Source of the DNA: Aquimarina sp.
GTDB taxonomy: Bacteria; Bacteroidota; Bacteroidia; Flavobacteriales; Flavobacteriaceae
Direction of reading: 5' to 3'
Assembly (NCBI GenBank): GCA_002697475.1
Contig: NZVW01000070.1
Coordinates: 1-9,465 of the forward strand
Length of the DNA: 9,465 nucleotides
Part shown: positions 1-6,361 of the stretch, piece by piece
How the letters are laid out: each line of letters opens with the position of its first letter
Position numbering within the stretch: the first letter of the stretch is position 1
Program-made: the position numbers and the translations under genes
Notes under the pieces: model-generated
What the model was told of the DNA's origin: nothing
The model's input: only the letters and a program-made list of their open reading frames with translations
Databases searched by the model: none

Positions 1-340
1 TAAAAATATTGTTCAAAATGTCAGTTTCATCCTCATTTAATGAATAGTATAAGGTTTGTCCTTCTCTTCTGGCTGTAATAATACCAGCGTCCTTAATTTT
101 ACGTATATGTTGTGAAACCGCAGGAACACTCATACCTAAAATATCGGATAAATCACAAGGGCACAACTCTTTTTCCATATGTAAAAGGAATAGAATCTTT
201 AAACGAACCTCATTACCTGAAATGGACAGTAATTTTGAAATTTTATCAAAACCATTAGCCATACCATCAATGGTAGTTCTACAGTTTTGTAGCTGCTTAT
301 GGTCGGCTTCAGCTCTTGTACAAGAAATTTCCAATTTCAT
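1..340 (-). CDS. ArsR/SmtB-family metal-responsive repressor (3' end cut off by window)
   Basis: The leftward reading frame opens with ATG at 340-338, the first start after an in-frame TAA at 352-350. It stays open to the left edge, giving 113 visible residues; the C-terminus is missing. Residues 30-105 form a winged helix: GNEVRLKILFLL, then ELCPCDLSDIL (58-68), a recognition helix around VPAVSQHIRKIKDAG (72-86), and a wing ending GQTLYYSLNE. The CxC pair (C60, C62) in the helix-3 motif ELCxCDL is the thiolate site of arsenic, antimony, lead or cadmium-type sensors of this family. Extra Cys at 7 and 20 may contribute ligands. From memory, similar Bacteroidota proteins sit beside mercury-transport genes; this is recall only. 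It probably represses its own transcript, and a target operon may lie left of the window. The family is secure; the metal is not. Confidence 0.9.
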   Translation of the reverse strand, partial: MKLEISCTRAEADHKQLQNCRTTIDGMANGFDKISKLLSISGNEVRLKILFLLHMEKELCPCDLSDILGMSVPAVSQHIRKIKDAGIITARREGQTLYYSLNEDETDILNNIF

Positions 341-358
341 ATTGTTGCGTTAGACCAG

Positions 359-400
359 CAAACTTATAATTAATTACGTATTTAAGCAAATACTTAAATA
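359..400 (-). promoter_or_regulatory. Promoter and overlapping palindromic operator of the ArsR-type gene
   Basis: Read on the minus strand, TTTG (390-387) lies 20 nt upstream of TAAGTTTG (366-359), an exact match to the Bacteroidota TTTG / 19-21 nt / TAnnTTTG promoter. Transcription would start about 10-15 nt before the ATG at 340. Over the -33 element lies TATTTAAG-CAAATA-CTTAAATA (379-400), with 8-bp arms and a 6-nt spacer. A second palindrome, GTATTT-AAGC-AAATAC (378-393), is nested in it. An AT-rich inverted repeat covering the promoter is the usual ArsR/SmtB operator layout, so metal-relieved self-repression is likely. Binding is inferred. The rest of the 341-468 gap shows no clear promoter for the rightward operon; TACTTTTA at 452-459 is only a weak -7 candidate. 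Confidence 0.65.
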
Positions 401-468
401 AAATTGTACCAAACTACAATCCCACTACGCAACTCACAGCATCACAAAAATTACTTTTATGAGCATAC

Positions 469-1488
469 GTGAGCGCACCACAGAAACATACCATCCAAGG
501 CAACAATGGCAAATACAACTATCTCTTATTTGATAGTGTGTTTGCCTTTAATGCGTTTGTAGATGATGAAGTCAAGCAATTATCTACCGCTAATCAATCG
601 CGTTGGGATTGGGTAACGCAAAGCACAAGCGATAACCTAAAAAACGGCACGAATTGGTACGGCACACCAGCACCCAAAGATGTAACCGAACTAGAAACGC
701 ATCGCACCTTTTTGGGAATGCCTCTAGTAGAGAAAATCCAACCCAAAATTAAAGATAAGCTTGCCGAATACCTTCAGTATCTCAACGATGCCGTGATGCC
801 AAAACCTAAGATGGCATATAATGACAGAGGTCTGGGCGTGTTTTCTTTTGAACGTGCTGCAATGGCGATGTTTCAGCAGTTTTCTGTGAATACAGGAACA
901 CCGCTTGACACTTCGGTAAGCCAAATGAACATTGAGCTGCGCAACAAACAAATCCAGACTTCTGTAAAAAGCGTGTATGCTTACTTTCAGGATAAACAGC
1001 AATCCTATCCATCATTGCAATTGTACCTAATGGCAGGTGCAAATGCCCAGGTAAAAGGGAACGACTTACTCTATGTAGGTCTAGCCTGTTCCGAGTTGGT
1101 GGAGTTTATGGAACTGCGTGGCGTTTCAGTTGAAGTAAATGTGATGCTAGGCACATCCTTTAACAATCAGGTGACGATGGGTTGTGTACGTGTCAAGCGA
1201 TTTCAAGATAAACTGGATAAGAATCAGCTGTTGTTAATGAGCAGCGACCCAAGGTATTTCCGCTATCGAGGTTTCAAATCTCTGGTGGCGATGAGCAATT
1301 ATTTTGGGTTGACCATTCCTTCAGGTTTGGGGACGATTTCTGCTAGTATGGGTAACGCTTTCGCGAAAGCCGTTAACGAAAAAGGCTTCGTCTTTGAACA
1401 GAGTTACTCGATGGCATCTGCCGTAAAAGAGGTCTCTCAAATCATTACCAATTATAAAAAACAACTCGATGCAAAAACCAAAAATTAA
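469..1488 (+). CDS. 339-aa protein with suspected von Willebrand A-like domain, function unknown
   Basis: This first gene of the rightward operon starts with GTG at 469. An in-frame TGA at 460-462 rules out a longer form, and the ATG at 459 is in another frame. Residues about 183-290 alternate strand and helix: a hydrophobic strand (LQLYLMAGANAQ), a helix (LLYVGLACSELVEFMELRG), a strand (VSVEVNVML), another strand (CVRVKRF), then DPRYFRYRGFKSLVAM. The order and character recall the VWA-like phage and plasmid family I know as DUF7192. That match is from memory and not computed. A canonical MIDAS DxSxS is absent: the first strand ends AGANAQ, so metal binding is doubtful. The N-terminal 120 residues have a Trp-rich stretch and a GVFSFERAAMAMF segment. 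No signal peptide or membrane segment is seen. The 3' end overlaps the next gene by 20 nt. Confidence 0.85.
   Translation: MSAPQKHTIQGNNGKYNYLLFDSVFAFNAFVDDEVKQLSTANQSRWDWVTQSTSDNLKNGTNWYGTPAPKDVTELETHRTFLGMPLVEKIQPKIKDKLAEYLQYLNDAVMPKPKMAYNDRGLGVFSFERAAMAMFQQFSVNTGTPLDTSVSQMNIELRNKQIQTSVKSVYAYFQDKQQSYPSLQLYLMAGANAQVKGNDLLYVGLACSELVEFMELRGVSVEVNVMLGTSFNNQVTMGCVRVKRFQDKLDKNQLLLMSSDPRYFRYRGFKSLVAMSNYFGLTIPSGLGTISASMGNAFAKAVNEKGFVFEQSYSMASAVKEVSQIITNYKKQLDAKTKN
1357..1370. repeat. Iterated palindrome GCTTTCGCGAAAGC, copy 1
   Basis: This is a perfect 14-bp palindrome inside the VWA-like gene, encoding Ala-Phe-Ala-Lys-Ala (residues 297-301). Imperfect flanks (AACG before, CGTT after) extend the symmetry. 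The same 14-mer recurs at 1579 in another reading frame, and a 13/14 version lies at 7647. Confidence 0.85.
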
Positions 1489-1801
1489 ACTGGAGCCACA
1501 AGTAGTTCAACGGATAATGGATAGAGCTATTGAAATTAATAAAGGATGTGCTGAAAAGTGTAGAGATTTTCAAGTTATGCTTTCGCGAAAGCAAGAAAAA
1601 ACTTTAATACTGCGATGGACTACCATAGATATTTCAGATATAGAGCGCCCTTTGCAATGTTATAGGTATGAGTGTTTTGAGATGGATGGCACACCGCAAT
1701 TATGTTCCATTCATTATGCGAATCAAGAGGAAGCCAATGATTTTTTCTGGTCGTTAGAACCACTCTACCAACAAGAATATGCCATAGACCATAAATTATA
1801 G
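1469..1801 (+). CDS. Conserved-looking hypothetical protein, 110 aa
   Basis: The ATG lies inside the end of the preceding gene (20-nt overlap) and the stop directly abuts the next ATG, so this is an inner member of a translationally coupled operon. I do not recognise the family. The product is a small soluble protein. Its N-terminal half is helical and basic. The segment KTLILRWTTIDISDIERPLQCYRYECFEMDG (about 44-74, interrupted by no low-complexity stretch) reads as alternating beta strands. A helix-like, acidic and aromatic C-terminus follows. It has four Cys, two of them (C26, C30) in a C-x3-C arrangement, but no recognisable zinc site. LSRK (about residues 38-41) is encoded by the second copy of the 14-bp palindrome. 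Function unknown. Confidence 0.75.
   Translation: MQKPKIKLEPQVVQRIMDRAIEINKGCAEKCRDFQVMLSRKQEKTLILRWTTIDISDIERPLQCYRYECFEMDGTPQLCSIHYANQEEANDFFWSLEPLYQQEYAIDHKL
1579..1592. repeat. Iterated palindrome GCTTTCGCGAAAGC, copy 2
   Basis: An exact second copy of the 14-mer at 1357, only 222 bp away. Here it is read in a different frame, giving Leu-Ser-Arg-Lys inside the 110-aa gene. Use in different frames shows that the DNA word, not the peptide, is conserved. Confidence 0.85.
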
Positions 1802-2119
1802 ATGATGTATAAAACCAAAGAAATAAACAAAGCTGCTTTAAAAGCGTTGCATATAAAAAATCAAGAGGAAATTGTAGAACTCACAGGCAGCAAACTAAAC
1901 CCTACACAAGCTTGGGAAGTCATTAAATCTGCTTCAGAAAATTTCAGTAAGCCTGATGCTAAAGCACAGGAGGCAGATGCCTTGCTTTATAAAATGCTAC
2001 ATCCAGAGGTTTCTAAAAAGACAACAAAAAAGAATGACAAGGAAATCATTCGCCTCAAGGAGAAAGAACGTGCCAGAGCGCTTGAGCTTCTGGAACTAGA
2101 ATTATTAATCGCTGCTTAA
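1802..2119 (+). CDS. Hypothetical helical protein, 105 aa
   Basis: The start is ATGATG immediately after the TAG of the preceding gene; either ATG could be used. The protein is almost entirely helix-forming. The N-terminal part (about 5-67) is mixed, and a Lys-rich hinge follows (SKKTTKKNDK, 71-80). It ends in a highly charged helix (EIIRLKEKERARALELLELELL, roughly 81-102, shown for position only) that could form a coiled coil. No catalytic motif, signal peptide or membrane segment is seen. Nine bases separate it from the Lys-rich 210-aa gene. Its charged helices suggest a structural or partner protein of its operon neighbours, which is inference. I do not recognise the family. Confidence 0.72.
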   Translation: MMYKTKEINKAALKALHIKNQEEIVELTGSKLNPTQAWEVIKSASENFSKPDAKAQEADALLYKMLHPEVSKKTTKKNDKEIIRLKEKERARALELLELELLIAA

Positions 2120-2128
2120 AACTAAAAA

Positions 2129-2761
2129 ATGACCATACAACAATTACAAGCGCTCGATATGAGCCTCGTTCAACCAGAAGCGTTACAAACTGCTGTTCAG
2201 GATATTCTGGACGATTACAACGCCACGTCCGATAAAAAAGCCTTTGAAGAAATCGCGAAAGAAAACATTGAAAAAGTGTTTTTACTAGTAGAACGTCTTA
2301 CTCCAAATTCCATTAAAAAGACCAAAGAAGAAGTTCCGAAAAAGACGGAGAAAAAAGATATGGCAAAAGATGAAAAGGAAACTGCTGCAAAAAAGAGTAC
2401 TTCTGACAAATCTAAAAAACCGAGTAAAACGGTAAAAAAGGAACTGGATGCTCTAAGTAAAGATATTAAGGCGTGTCGGCTAAAGATTAAGAAGTACAAT
2501 GAAGAAAAGCGCAAAAATCAGCCCAAGAAGCCTAAGCCGATGCGCCATACCAAAATCAAGAACCATTTTATAGCGATTGCCAATCTGATTCCACCAGCGC
2601 ATAAGGAAAACCTTAAGATGCAAAAAGAAGCTGAGAAAATATTGTTGCGTGCCTACCGTGGTATAATGAACACCTACGGAATCAACTTTGTACGTGCCGA
2701 AGCTGGCGAAAAAGATATCAAGGAGAAGTATGATAAAATGGAAGAGAAAGCCAAAAAATAA
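2129..2761 (+). CDS. Lys-rich helical protein, 210 aa, possibly nucleic-acid binding
   Basis: ATG at 2129 follows an A-rich leader (AACTAAAAA), as is usual for Bacteroidota genes. Three parts are visible. Residues 1-60 form a compact acidic helical domain (MTIQQLQALDMSLVQPEAL onward). Residues 62-103 are a low-complexity linker dominated by Lys, Glu, Ser and Thr. Residues 104-210 are strongly basic: a coiled-coil-like segment, a KNQPKKPKP patch (129-137), then a helical domain with HTKIKNHFIAIANLIPP and ILLRAYRGIMNTYG. The high positive charge is compatible with binding DNA or an acidic partner such as the 324-aa protein at 6819; neither is shown. A partial match to the local palindrome (TCGCGAAAG) lies at 2253-2261. 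The next gene starts after 3 nt. Family not recognised. Confidence 0.78.
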   Translation: MTIQQLQALDMSLVQPEALQTAVQDILDDYNATSDKKAFEEIAKENIEKVFLLVERLTPNSIKKTKEEVPKKTEKKDMAKDEKETAAKKSTSDKSKKPSKTVKKELDALSKDIKACRLKIKKYNEEKRKNQPKKPKPMRHTKIKNHFIAIANLIPPAHKENLKMQKEAEKILLRAYRGIMNTYGINFVRAEAGEKDIKEKYDKMEEKAKK

Positions 2762-2764
2762 CTT

Positions 2765-3010
2765 ATGAATAAGAAAGTATTAATTATCACAGGTGCAGGA
2801 CTCGCCATAGGATTTGCTGAAGCGCTTATCTATTACAACCTGGGTAAGAATGAAAAGCAAGAAAAATTCAAGTTTCAAATACCAAGAGGTGCCGAACTTT
2901 TAAAAACTACAGGTATCATTATTGCTACCTCACTTGCTACCGCAGCATTATCAAATATCATTGAAAATGCAATGCAAGACAAAGAGCAACTTATCCCAGT
3001 AACCGCATAG
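2765..3010 (+). CDS. Small two-span membrane protein, 81 aa
   Basis: The start lies 3 nt after the preceding stop and the next gene begins 3 nt after its own, so it is cotranscribed. Two hydrophobic segments are evident: residues about 5-25 (VLIITGAGLAIGFAEALIYY) and about 49-66 (TGIIIATSLATAALSNII). Both are rich in Gly, Ala, Ile and Thr. A polar, basic loop of about 23 residues joins them, and the tail is short and polar. This hairpin would lie in the inner membrane. Size and shape resemble class II holins or small virion membrane proteins, but such hairpins are common and no lysis enzyme is seen nearby, so the role is open. Confidence 0.75.
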   Translation: MNKKVLIITGAGLAIGFAEALIYYNLGKNEKQEKFKFQIPRGAELLKTTGIIIATSLATAALSNIIENAMQDKEQLIPVTA

Positions 3011-3013
3011 ATT

Positions 3014-3490
3014 ATGAAAAAAATAGAACATAAAACTTTCCTAAAGAATAACAGCCTCGATAAGAAATTAATCCTGGAACCAATTCAAGATAAAATTGAA
3101 ATTTTTGACAGAATGCACAAGCTTTTAGACACCGTTTCTGATTGTGAAAAAGGAGATTTACTAGAACAGCTAGAAGCTCTCGACCTAGAAATCCTCGAAG
3201 ATATCGATGAAGAATATGCCGACAAACTTGAGTTTAATGAGATTGAAGAAGCTTTGGAGGAACAACCTGTTCTTGAAAAAGTAACGTCTAAAATAGAAAG
3301 CCAAAAACCTAAAAATGATGAAGCTATTCTGGATGAATTGGTAAAAATGGGACGTACTCAGGATATAGGTCGTTCTACCTTCGAAGATTTAGGGTTGAAA
3401 TCTAAACTCGGTTGGGAAACGGTGATTGGGAAATATCGAGTGATTAGAACTAGTGTTTTTAGGTATCGGTATGAGGTCAATAAAATCTAG
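3014..3490 (+). CDS. Acidic hypothetical protein, 158 aa, with basic C-terminal domain
   Basis: Last gene of the first rightward operon, 3 nt behind the membrane protein gene. Residues about 25-90 are strongly acidic and helical, with runs of Asp, Glu and Leu (for example LEALDLEILEDIDEEYAD). Residues about 103-158 change to a mixed, basic region (AILDELVKMGRTQDIGRST, then GWETVIGKYRVIRTSVFRYR). That looks like a small folded domain, perhaps a winged helix, but no signature is clear. The stop TAG at 3488-3490 is one base from the stop of the opposing gene, so no terminator fits between them. Family not recognised. Confidence 0.75.
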   Translation: MKKIEHKTFLKNNSLDKKLILEPIQDKIEIFDRMHKLLDTVSDCEKGDLLEQLEALDLEILEDIDEEYADKLEFNEIEEALEEQPVLEKVTSKIESQKPKNDEAILDELVKMGRTQDIGRSTFEDLGLKSKLGWETVIGKYRVIRTSVFRYRYEVNKI

Positions 3491-3491
3491 T

Positions 3492-4190
3492 CTAATTCAA
3501 ATTATTGCTTGAGTTCAATGCTTTTTTACCAAGTTTAAAATAGTGTTGAAACATCAAGATTCCAAACATCCATAGTAAGCCAGTTTGAAGTTCTTTATAG
3601 CCTACAAGTTCTTCAACCTGGTCTTCTTCTGTGAGATGAATGTGTTCAACGACTTGTTTAATTTTTTTAGGAGATATAAGATTGGGTCTATAACCTTCTT
3701 TACCTAGTGCTCCTCTAAATTCTTCAGCAGTTCGCTCGTAATTGCCATTGTGTATAATATCTGCGAGCATTTCTTTTTTTGCTGCTTGCAATCTACCCCA
3801 TTGGCCTTCGCCTTGCCAAAATTCTAGAATTTTATAGGTTTCCAATAGCGTAAAAGTTTTTCTTCCCACTAAATCATTTGCTTCAAAATGGGTTTTGAAC
3901 TGTTCATTAAAAGTAGTTTTTGATGTCAATCCTGTGACTTGATACAATAGCTTCTTAGGAATACGTTCTGAGAACAGAGGCTGAAATCCAGCGATGATTT
4001 CTTCGTTTTTAATGTATTTAGATGGAGTTTCCCGCAAATCAATAACGGAGCTATAATGAGACAGATAAATCATAAGGCGTCTGAAAGATTTGAAATTATA
4101 ATTAAGTAAACACGCAGCTAAGAACCAAAATGGAATACCACTTTCCCAAGTCTCGTGAAATCTGTCTATTTTAAAATCTTCTTCTGTCAT
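3492..4190 (-). CDS. Hypothetical protein, 232 aa, with possible helix-turn-helix
   Basis: A leftward gene with ATG at 4190-4188 and stop TAG at 3494-3492, meeting the rightward operon tail to tail. The segment around residues 78-101 (PKKLLYQVTGLTSKTTFNEQ) has the spacing of a helix-turn-helix. A helical part with FWQGEGQWGRL (124-134) and ERTAEEFRGALG (142-153) follows. The C-terminal stretch 201-220 (LQTGLLWMFGILMFQHYFKL) is hydrophobic and could be a buried or membrane-associated helix. The Trp- and Phe-rich segment GIPFWFLAACLLNYNF (18-33) is also hydrophobic. I do not recognise a family; DNA binding is a weak inference. It lies downstream of the 43-aa gene and may share its promoter, with the 4199-4231 hairpin between them. 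Confidence 0.78.
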   Translation of the reverse strand: MTEEDFKIDRFHETWESGIPFWFLAACLLNYNFKSFRRLMIYLSHYSSVIDLRETPSKYIKNEEIIAGFQPLFSERIPKKLLYQVTGLTSKTTFNEQFKTHFEANDLVGRKTFTLLETYKILEFWQGEGQWGRLQAAKKEMLADIIHNGNYERTAEEFRGALGKEGYRPNLISPKKIKQVVEHIHLTEEDQVEELVGYKELQTGLLWMFGILMFQHYFKLGKKALNSSNNLN

Positions 4191-4198
4191 AACTTAAG

Positions 4199-4231
4199 AA
4201 TGGTCGCAATGTTTTAGTCATTGTGACCATT
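4199..4231. terminator. Hairpin between the 232-aa and 43-aa genes, probable terminator
   Basis: AATGGTCGCAATG (4199-4211), a 7-nt loop, then CATTGTGACCATT (4219-4231) form a 13-bp stem. Read rightward, the only irregularity is a G-U wobble and the stem runs into TTATTT. Read leftward it becomes an A-C mismatch and no U-run follows. The hairpin therefore suits rightward transcription better, and could stop read-through coming from the 469-3490 operon. For the leftward transcript it lies 9 nt before the ATG at 4190, where it could instead attenuate or affect translation of the 232-aa gene. Confidence 0.55.
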
Positions 4232-4240
4232 TTATTTACA

Positions 4241-4372
4241 TTACTTTTTTCCTTTAGAACCAGAATTTCCAGAGTTACCTAAACTTGTTCGAGGTGGATT
4301 GTTTCCTCGGTTTCCTCCAGAAGGTCTTCCTGTTGTACTTGGTGCATTTTTTAATCCGCTTGACTTTGCCAT
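4241..4372 (-). CDS. 43-aa Gly/Ser/Asn/Pro-rich basic microprotein
   Basis: The frame runs from ATG at 4372-4370 to TAA at 4243-4241. The product begins MAKSSGLKNAPSTTGRPSGG and ends in a Lys-rich tail (GSKGKK). It is low in hydrophobic residues, strongly basic, Gly/Ser/Asn/Pro-rich and almost certainly disordered, with no signal peptide. Support for it being real: a TAnnTTTG -7 match about 30 nt upstream, an A-rich leader (CACAAAATT) before the ATG, and a hairpin just after the stop. From memory, Bacteroidota genomes carry many small proteins of this kind (AKS-G-KNAPS-TG-PSGG patterns) with no known function. It may act with a neighbouring leftward gene, but the sequence does not show this. 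Confidence 0.65.
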   Translation of the reverse strand: MAKSSGLKNAPSTTGRPSGGNRGNNPPRTSLGNSGNSGSKGKK

Positions 4373-4401
4373 AATTTTGTGTTTTAATGTTAATAATGGT
4401 T

Positions 4402-4409
4402 CAAAGATA
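4402..4409 (-). promoter_or_regulatory. Putative -7 promoter element for the 43-aa gene
   Basis: The minus strand reads TATCTTTG, an exact match to the Bacteroidota TAnnTTTG element, in the 93-bp gap between the 590-aa gene's stop and the 43-aa gene's ATG. It would give a leader of about 20-25 nt. No good TTTG lies at the expected distance upstream (the nearest is a TTTA at 4436-4433), so the call is tentative. If right, the 43-aa and 232-aa genes are transcribed separately from the nuclease-like gene. Confidence 0.4.
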
Positions 4410-4465
4410 TAAGTGATGTTTTAAGTGGGTTGTAAACTTTGGACGGTAGCGTTTTAATAGTAAAA

Positions 4466-6238
4466 TTACTCTTCCTTATCTTCAAACAAGACAGCTGCTT
4501 TCTCTAGGAGGTCATCTCCGTTTCTGCGGTAACCAAGCCGTTCAACTTTATTATCTAAATAAAATGAAAATGGGGTTAAGGATTTTTCAAAAAGAGAACT
4601 CACTTCTCTGTTATTTGTAGGTCGTGGTCTAGCTTTAGCTATATCAAACCTTAAATAGCCTTTTTCATATTCTAATAGAGTATCTTGTAAAGAGATGGTT
4701 CGGTTTGCAAATGCCTCTTTGTTAAATAATAATGTTTCAATATCTATTAAAACTAAGTCGTGAACACCAGAAGTATCTAAACCAGACTCTTGAAGAGCAG
4801 CCATTTCATTCTTAAACCATTCGTTAACTACGCTGTTTAGACCAGCTGCATTGAAGAGTCTATAATGCAAAACTAAAACAGGAAATATCTGAACTCTATT
4901 TTCACGTATTCCAGAGTCATAAACAGCTTCTCCACTAAGTATTTTACGTACAGTTTCAGCTAGTTGTTTTACAGCTTTTGGACTACCTTTTTCGTTTTCG
5001 TGAAGTTTAATCCTAAGCTCATTTTCTAAATCCCTATAGTCAAATGACTGCTTACTTTCTTTAGTGATTAATATATCTTTGGACTCAAATATGTGTATGT
5101 ATTTTCCATTGCGCATATAGTAATCAGGTGCTCCTGGAAGTATAGAGTCTAATTCAGCTCCTGATTTTTGAATGTATCGATTTCCGTAAATCTCCTTTAG
5201 TAAACGACTAAGAACATATTGCTCGCTGTACTCATAGGTTTTAAGATTGTAGAAACCTGATACTTTCGCTTCTCCATTTAAATCAGCGTTAATAGCTTTT
5301 AGTCTGAAAAATAGACCATTGTAAATCATTTCTATTGTAAATAATGGAGAAATAATCCTGTATTTTTCCTCATCAAATTTATACAAAGGGTTACTACGAG
5401 TTTTAATAAAGTCTAGTTCAGTTAATAGGCTGTCTGCTTTTGCAATGTGCTTGTCTATGAAGGCACTATTTTCTTTATCATCTAAATGTATTTCGGTATG
5501 TGCTTCTCTATCTTTCATTAAAACTGCGTGAGAGATACCTAAAAGTCTTCTTAAGTAATCCTTAAAATCTAGAATTTCATAAAAAGTGTAGAATGCTTTA
5601 AGTAATTCTTGACAATCTTCTCTTGCAGAGAGGAACTCAAAGTAAAATAATGCCCGAACAAATTGACAATAAAATACTTTTTCAATTCTATAATTTATTA
5701 AATCATTGTTGTGAAAACTGATTTGTAATAAGGTTTGAGCCATTGATAATGTAATATCATTATCAGTTCTTATTTGCTGGCTAATCCTATCTCGCTCTTT
5801 AATAGTTTTTTGATTAAGTAGAACATAAGCACGAAATATATCGCGTTCCATCTCAGCATTACTTTTTGTAGTAACCTGAAGATTAGGAATTTTATCAAAA
5901 ATAAACTCAAATAGATGCAAGCTAGAAACCACATAAGGTACTTCATACATCTCATATGGTTGCGGAGTCTTCCCTATGTATTGAAGAATGTTATTAAACA
6001 CCGTCTTCGAAAACTCTGCATTTTCTGAGCTAAAGAACATTTCTAAAAAATGTTTGATATCTGAGTATCTAGAGTTTTCCGGATTAAAACCTAAAAAGAA
6101 AGAGCTCATTTTTAAAAGCTCACTTTTCTTCATTCCTGATAGGTATTCTTCTAATGTGCCTTGTTCTTCTCCTGGAAAACAAGCCTCAAAATTTATTCCT
6201 AGTTTAAACAATGCTGAAATGGTTTTGTTGAACTCCAC
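4466..6238 (-). CDS. Putative PD-(D/E)XK nuclease-domain protein, 590 aa
   Basis: A leftward gene starting with GTG at 6238-6236; an in-frame TAA at 6244-6242 excludes a longer form and the next Met is residue 36. Residues 1-330 are mostly helical with no recognised motif. The region about 340-510 carries the nuclease signature. P371-D372 is followed by a strand (KYIHIF) and E385-S-K387, giving D-x12-E-x-K. Next come a helix with KAVKQLAETVRKIL (421-434) and a strand (IFPVLVLHYR, 451-460), as expected for the PD-(D/E)XK core. The predicted role is metal-dependent DNA or RNA cleavage. A defence function is inferred from the fold and its position as a lone, A+T-rich, inverted gene; no methylase, ATPase or toxin partner adjoins it. 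It could also be a repair nuclease or a degenerate homologue. No membrane segment or signal peptide is evident. Confidence 0.75.
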   Translation of the reverse strand: MEFNKTISALFKLGINFEACFPGEEQGTLEEYLSGMKKSELLKMSSFFLGFNPENSRYSDIKHFLEMFFSSENAEFSKTVFNNILQYIGKTPQPYEMYEVPYVVSSLHLFEFIFDKIPNLQVTTKSNAEMERDIFRAYVLLNQKTIKERDRISQQIRTDNDITLSMAQTLLQISFHNNDLINYRIEKVFYCQFVRALFYFEFLSAREDCQELLKAFYTFYEILDFKDYLRRLLGISHAVLMKDREAHTEIHLDDKENSAFIDKHIAKADSLLTELDFIKTRSNPLYKFDEEKYRIISPLFTIEMIYNGLFFRLKAINADLNGEAKVSGFYNLKTYEYSEQYVLSRLLKEIYGNRYIQKSGAELDSILPGAPDYYMRNGKYIHIFESKDILITKESKQSFDYRDLENELRIKLHENEKGSPKAVKQLAETVRKILSGEAVYDSGIRENRVQIFPVLVLHYRLFNAAGLNSVVNEWFKNEMAALQESGLDTSGVHDLVLIDIETLLFNKEAFANRTISLQDTLLEYEKGYLRFDIAKARPRPTNNREVSSLFEKSLTPFSFYLDNKVERLGYRRNGDDLLEKAAVLFEDKEE

Positions 6239-6361
6239 AAGTTAAAAAACATTACCACCTACTCAAACGAAAACGGGAGTAAATAATCTGTAAATCAATT
6301 ATAAATACGTTGTAAAACAACTTTATATACTTTGCCTGTCAAACAATTCGGCGTTTGCCCA
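6239..6361. promoter_or_regulatory. Divergent intergenic region with small palindrome and -7-like element
   Basis: These 123 bp separate the leftward nuclease-like gene from the rightward DnaA-like gene, so both promoters should lie here. TATACTTTG at 6326-6334 resembles the Bacteroidota -7 element with one extra base. The TTG at 6310-6312 is too close (13-15 nt) to be a good -33. GTTGT-AAA-ACAAC (6309-6321) is a 5-bp-arm palindrome just upstream and could be an operator. No convincing leftward promoter was found. Both element calls are weak. Confidence 0.35.

Noticed and set aside
452..459. TACTTTTA as the promoter -7 element of the rightward operon
   Set aside because: It misses the final G, has no TTTG at the right distance upstream and would leave almost no leader; noted only as a weak candidate.
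724..1042. Two leftward open frames (92 and 78 aa) inside the VWA-like gene
   Set aside because: They are antisense to a well-formed coding gene, have unnatural Cys/His/Phe-rich composition, and lack a promoter or neighbours on that strand.
2215..2514. Leftward 99-aa frame rich in Phe and Ser
   Set aside because: It is the antisense image of the Lys/Glu-rich linker, since AAA and GAA codons read as TTT and TTC.
341..2650. ATTGTTGCGT at both 341-350 and 2641-2650 as possible attachment-site repeats
   Set aside because: Dozens of shared 10-mers are expected by chance in a window this size, and no integrase is present.
1469..3490. Search for a jelly-roll capsid protein among the small operon genes
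   Set aside because: Most of these proteins are short and helical, charged or membrane-spanning; none has the length and beta-rich character expected.
5988..6245. Rightward 85-aa frame antisense to the start of the 590-aa gene
   Set aside because: It lies wholly within the N-terminal coding part of the 590-aa gene, ends at its start, and shows no domain.
6332..6361. TTG start giving a ten-residue extension of the DnaA-like protein
   Set aside because: It overlaps the candidate -7 element, and ATG 6362 is a better start with a Lys-rich beginning. A short leaderless form cannot be fully excluded.
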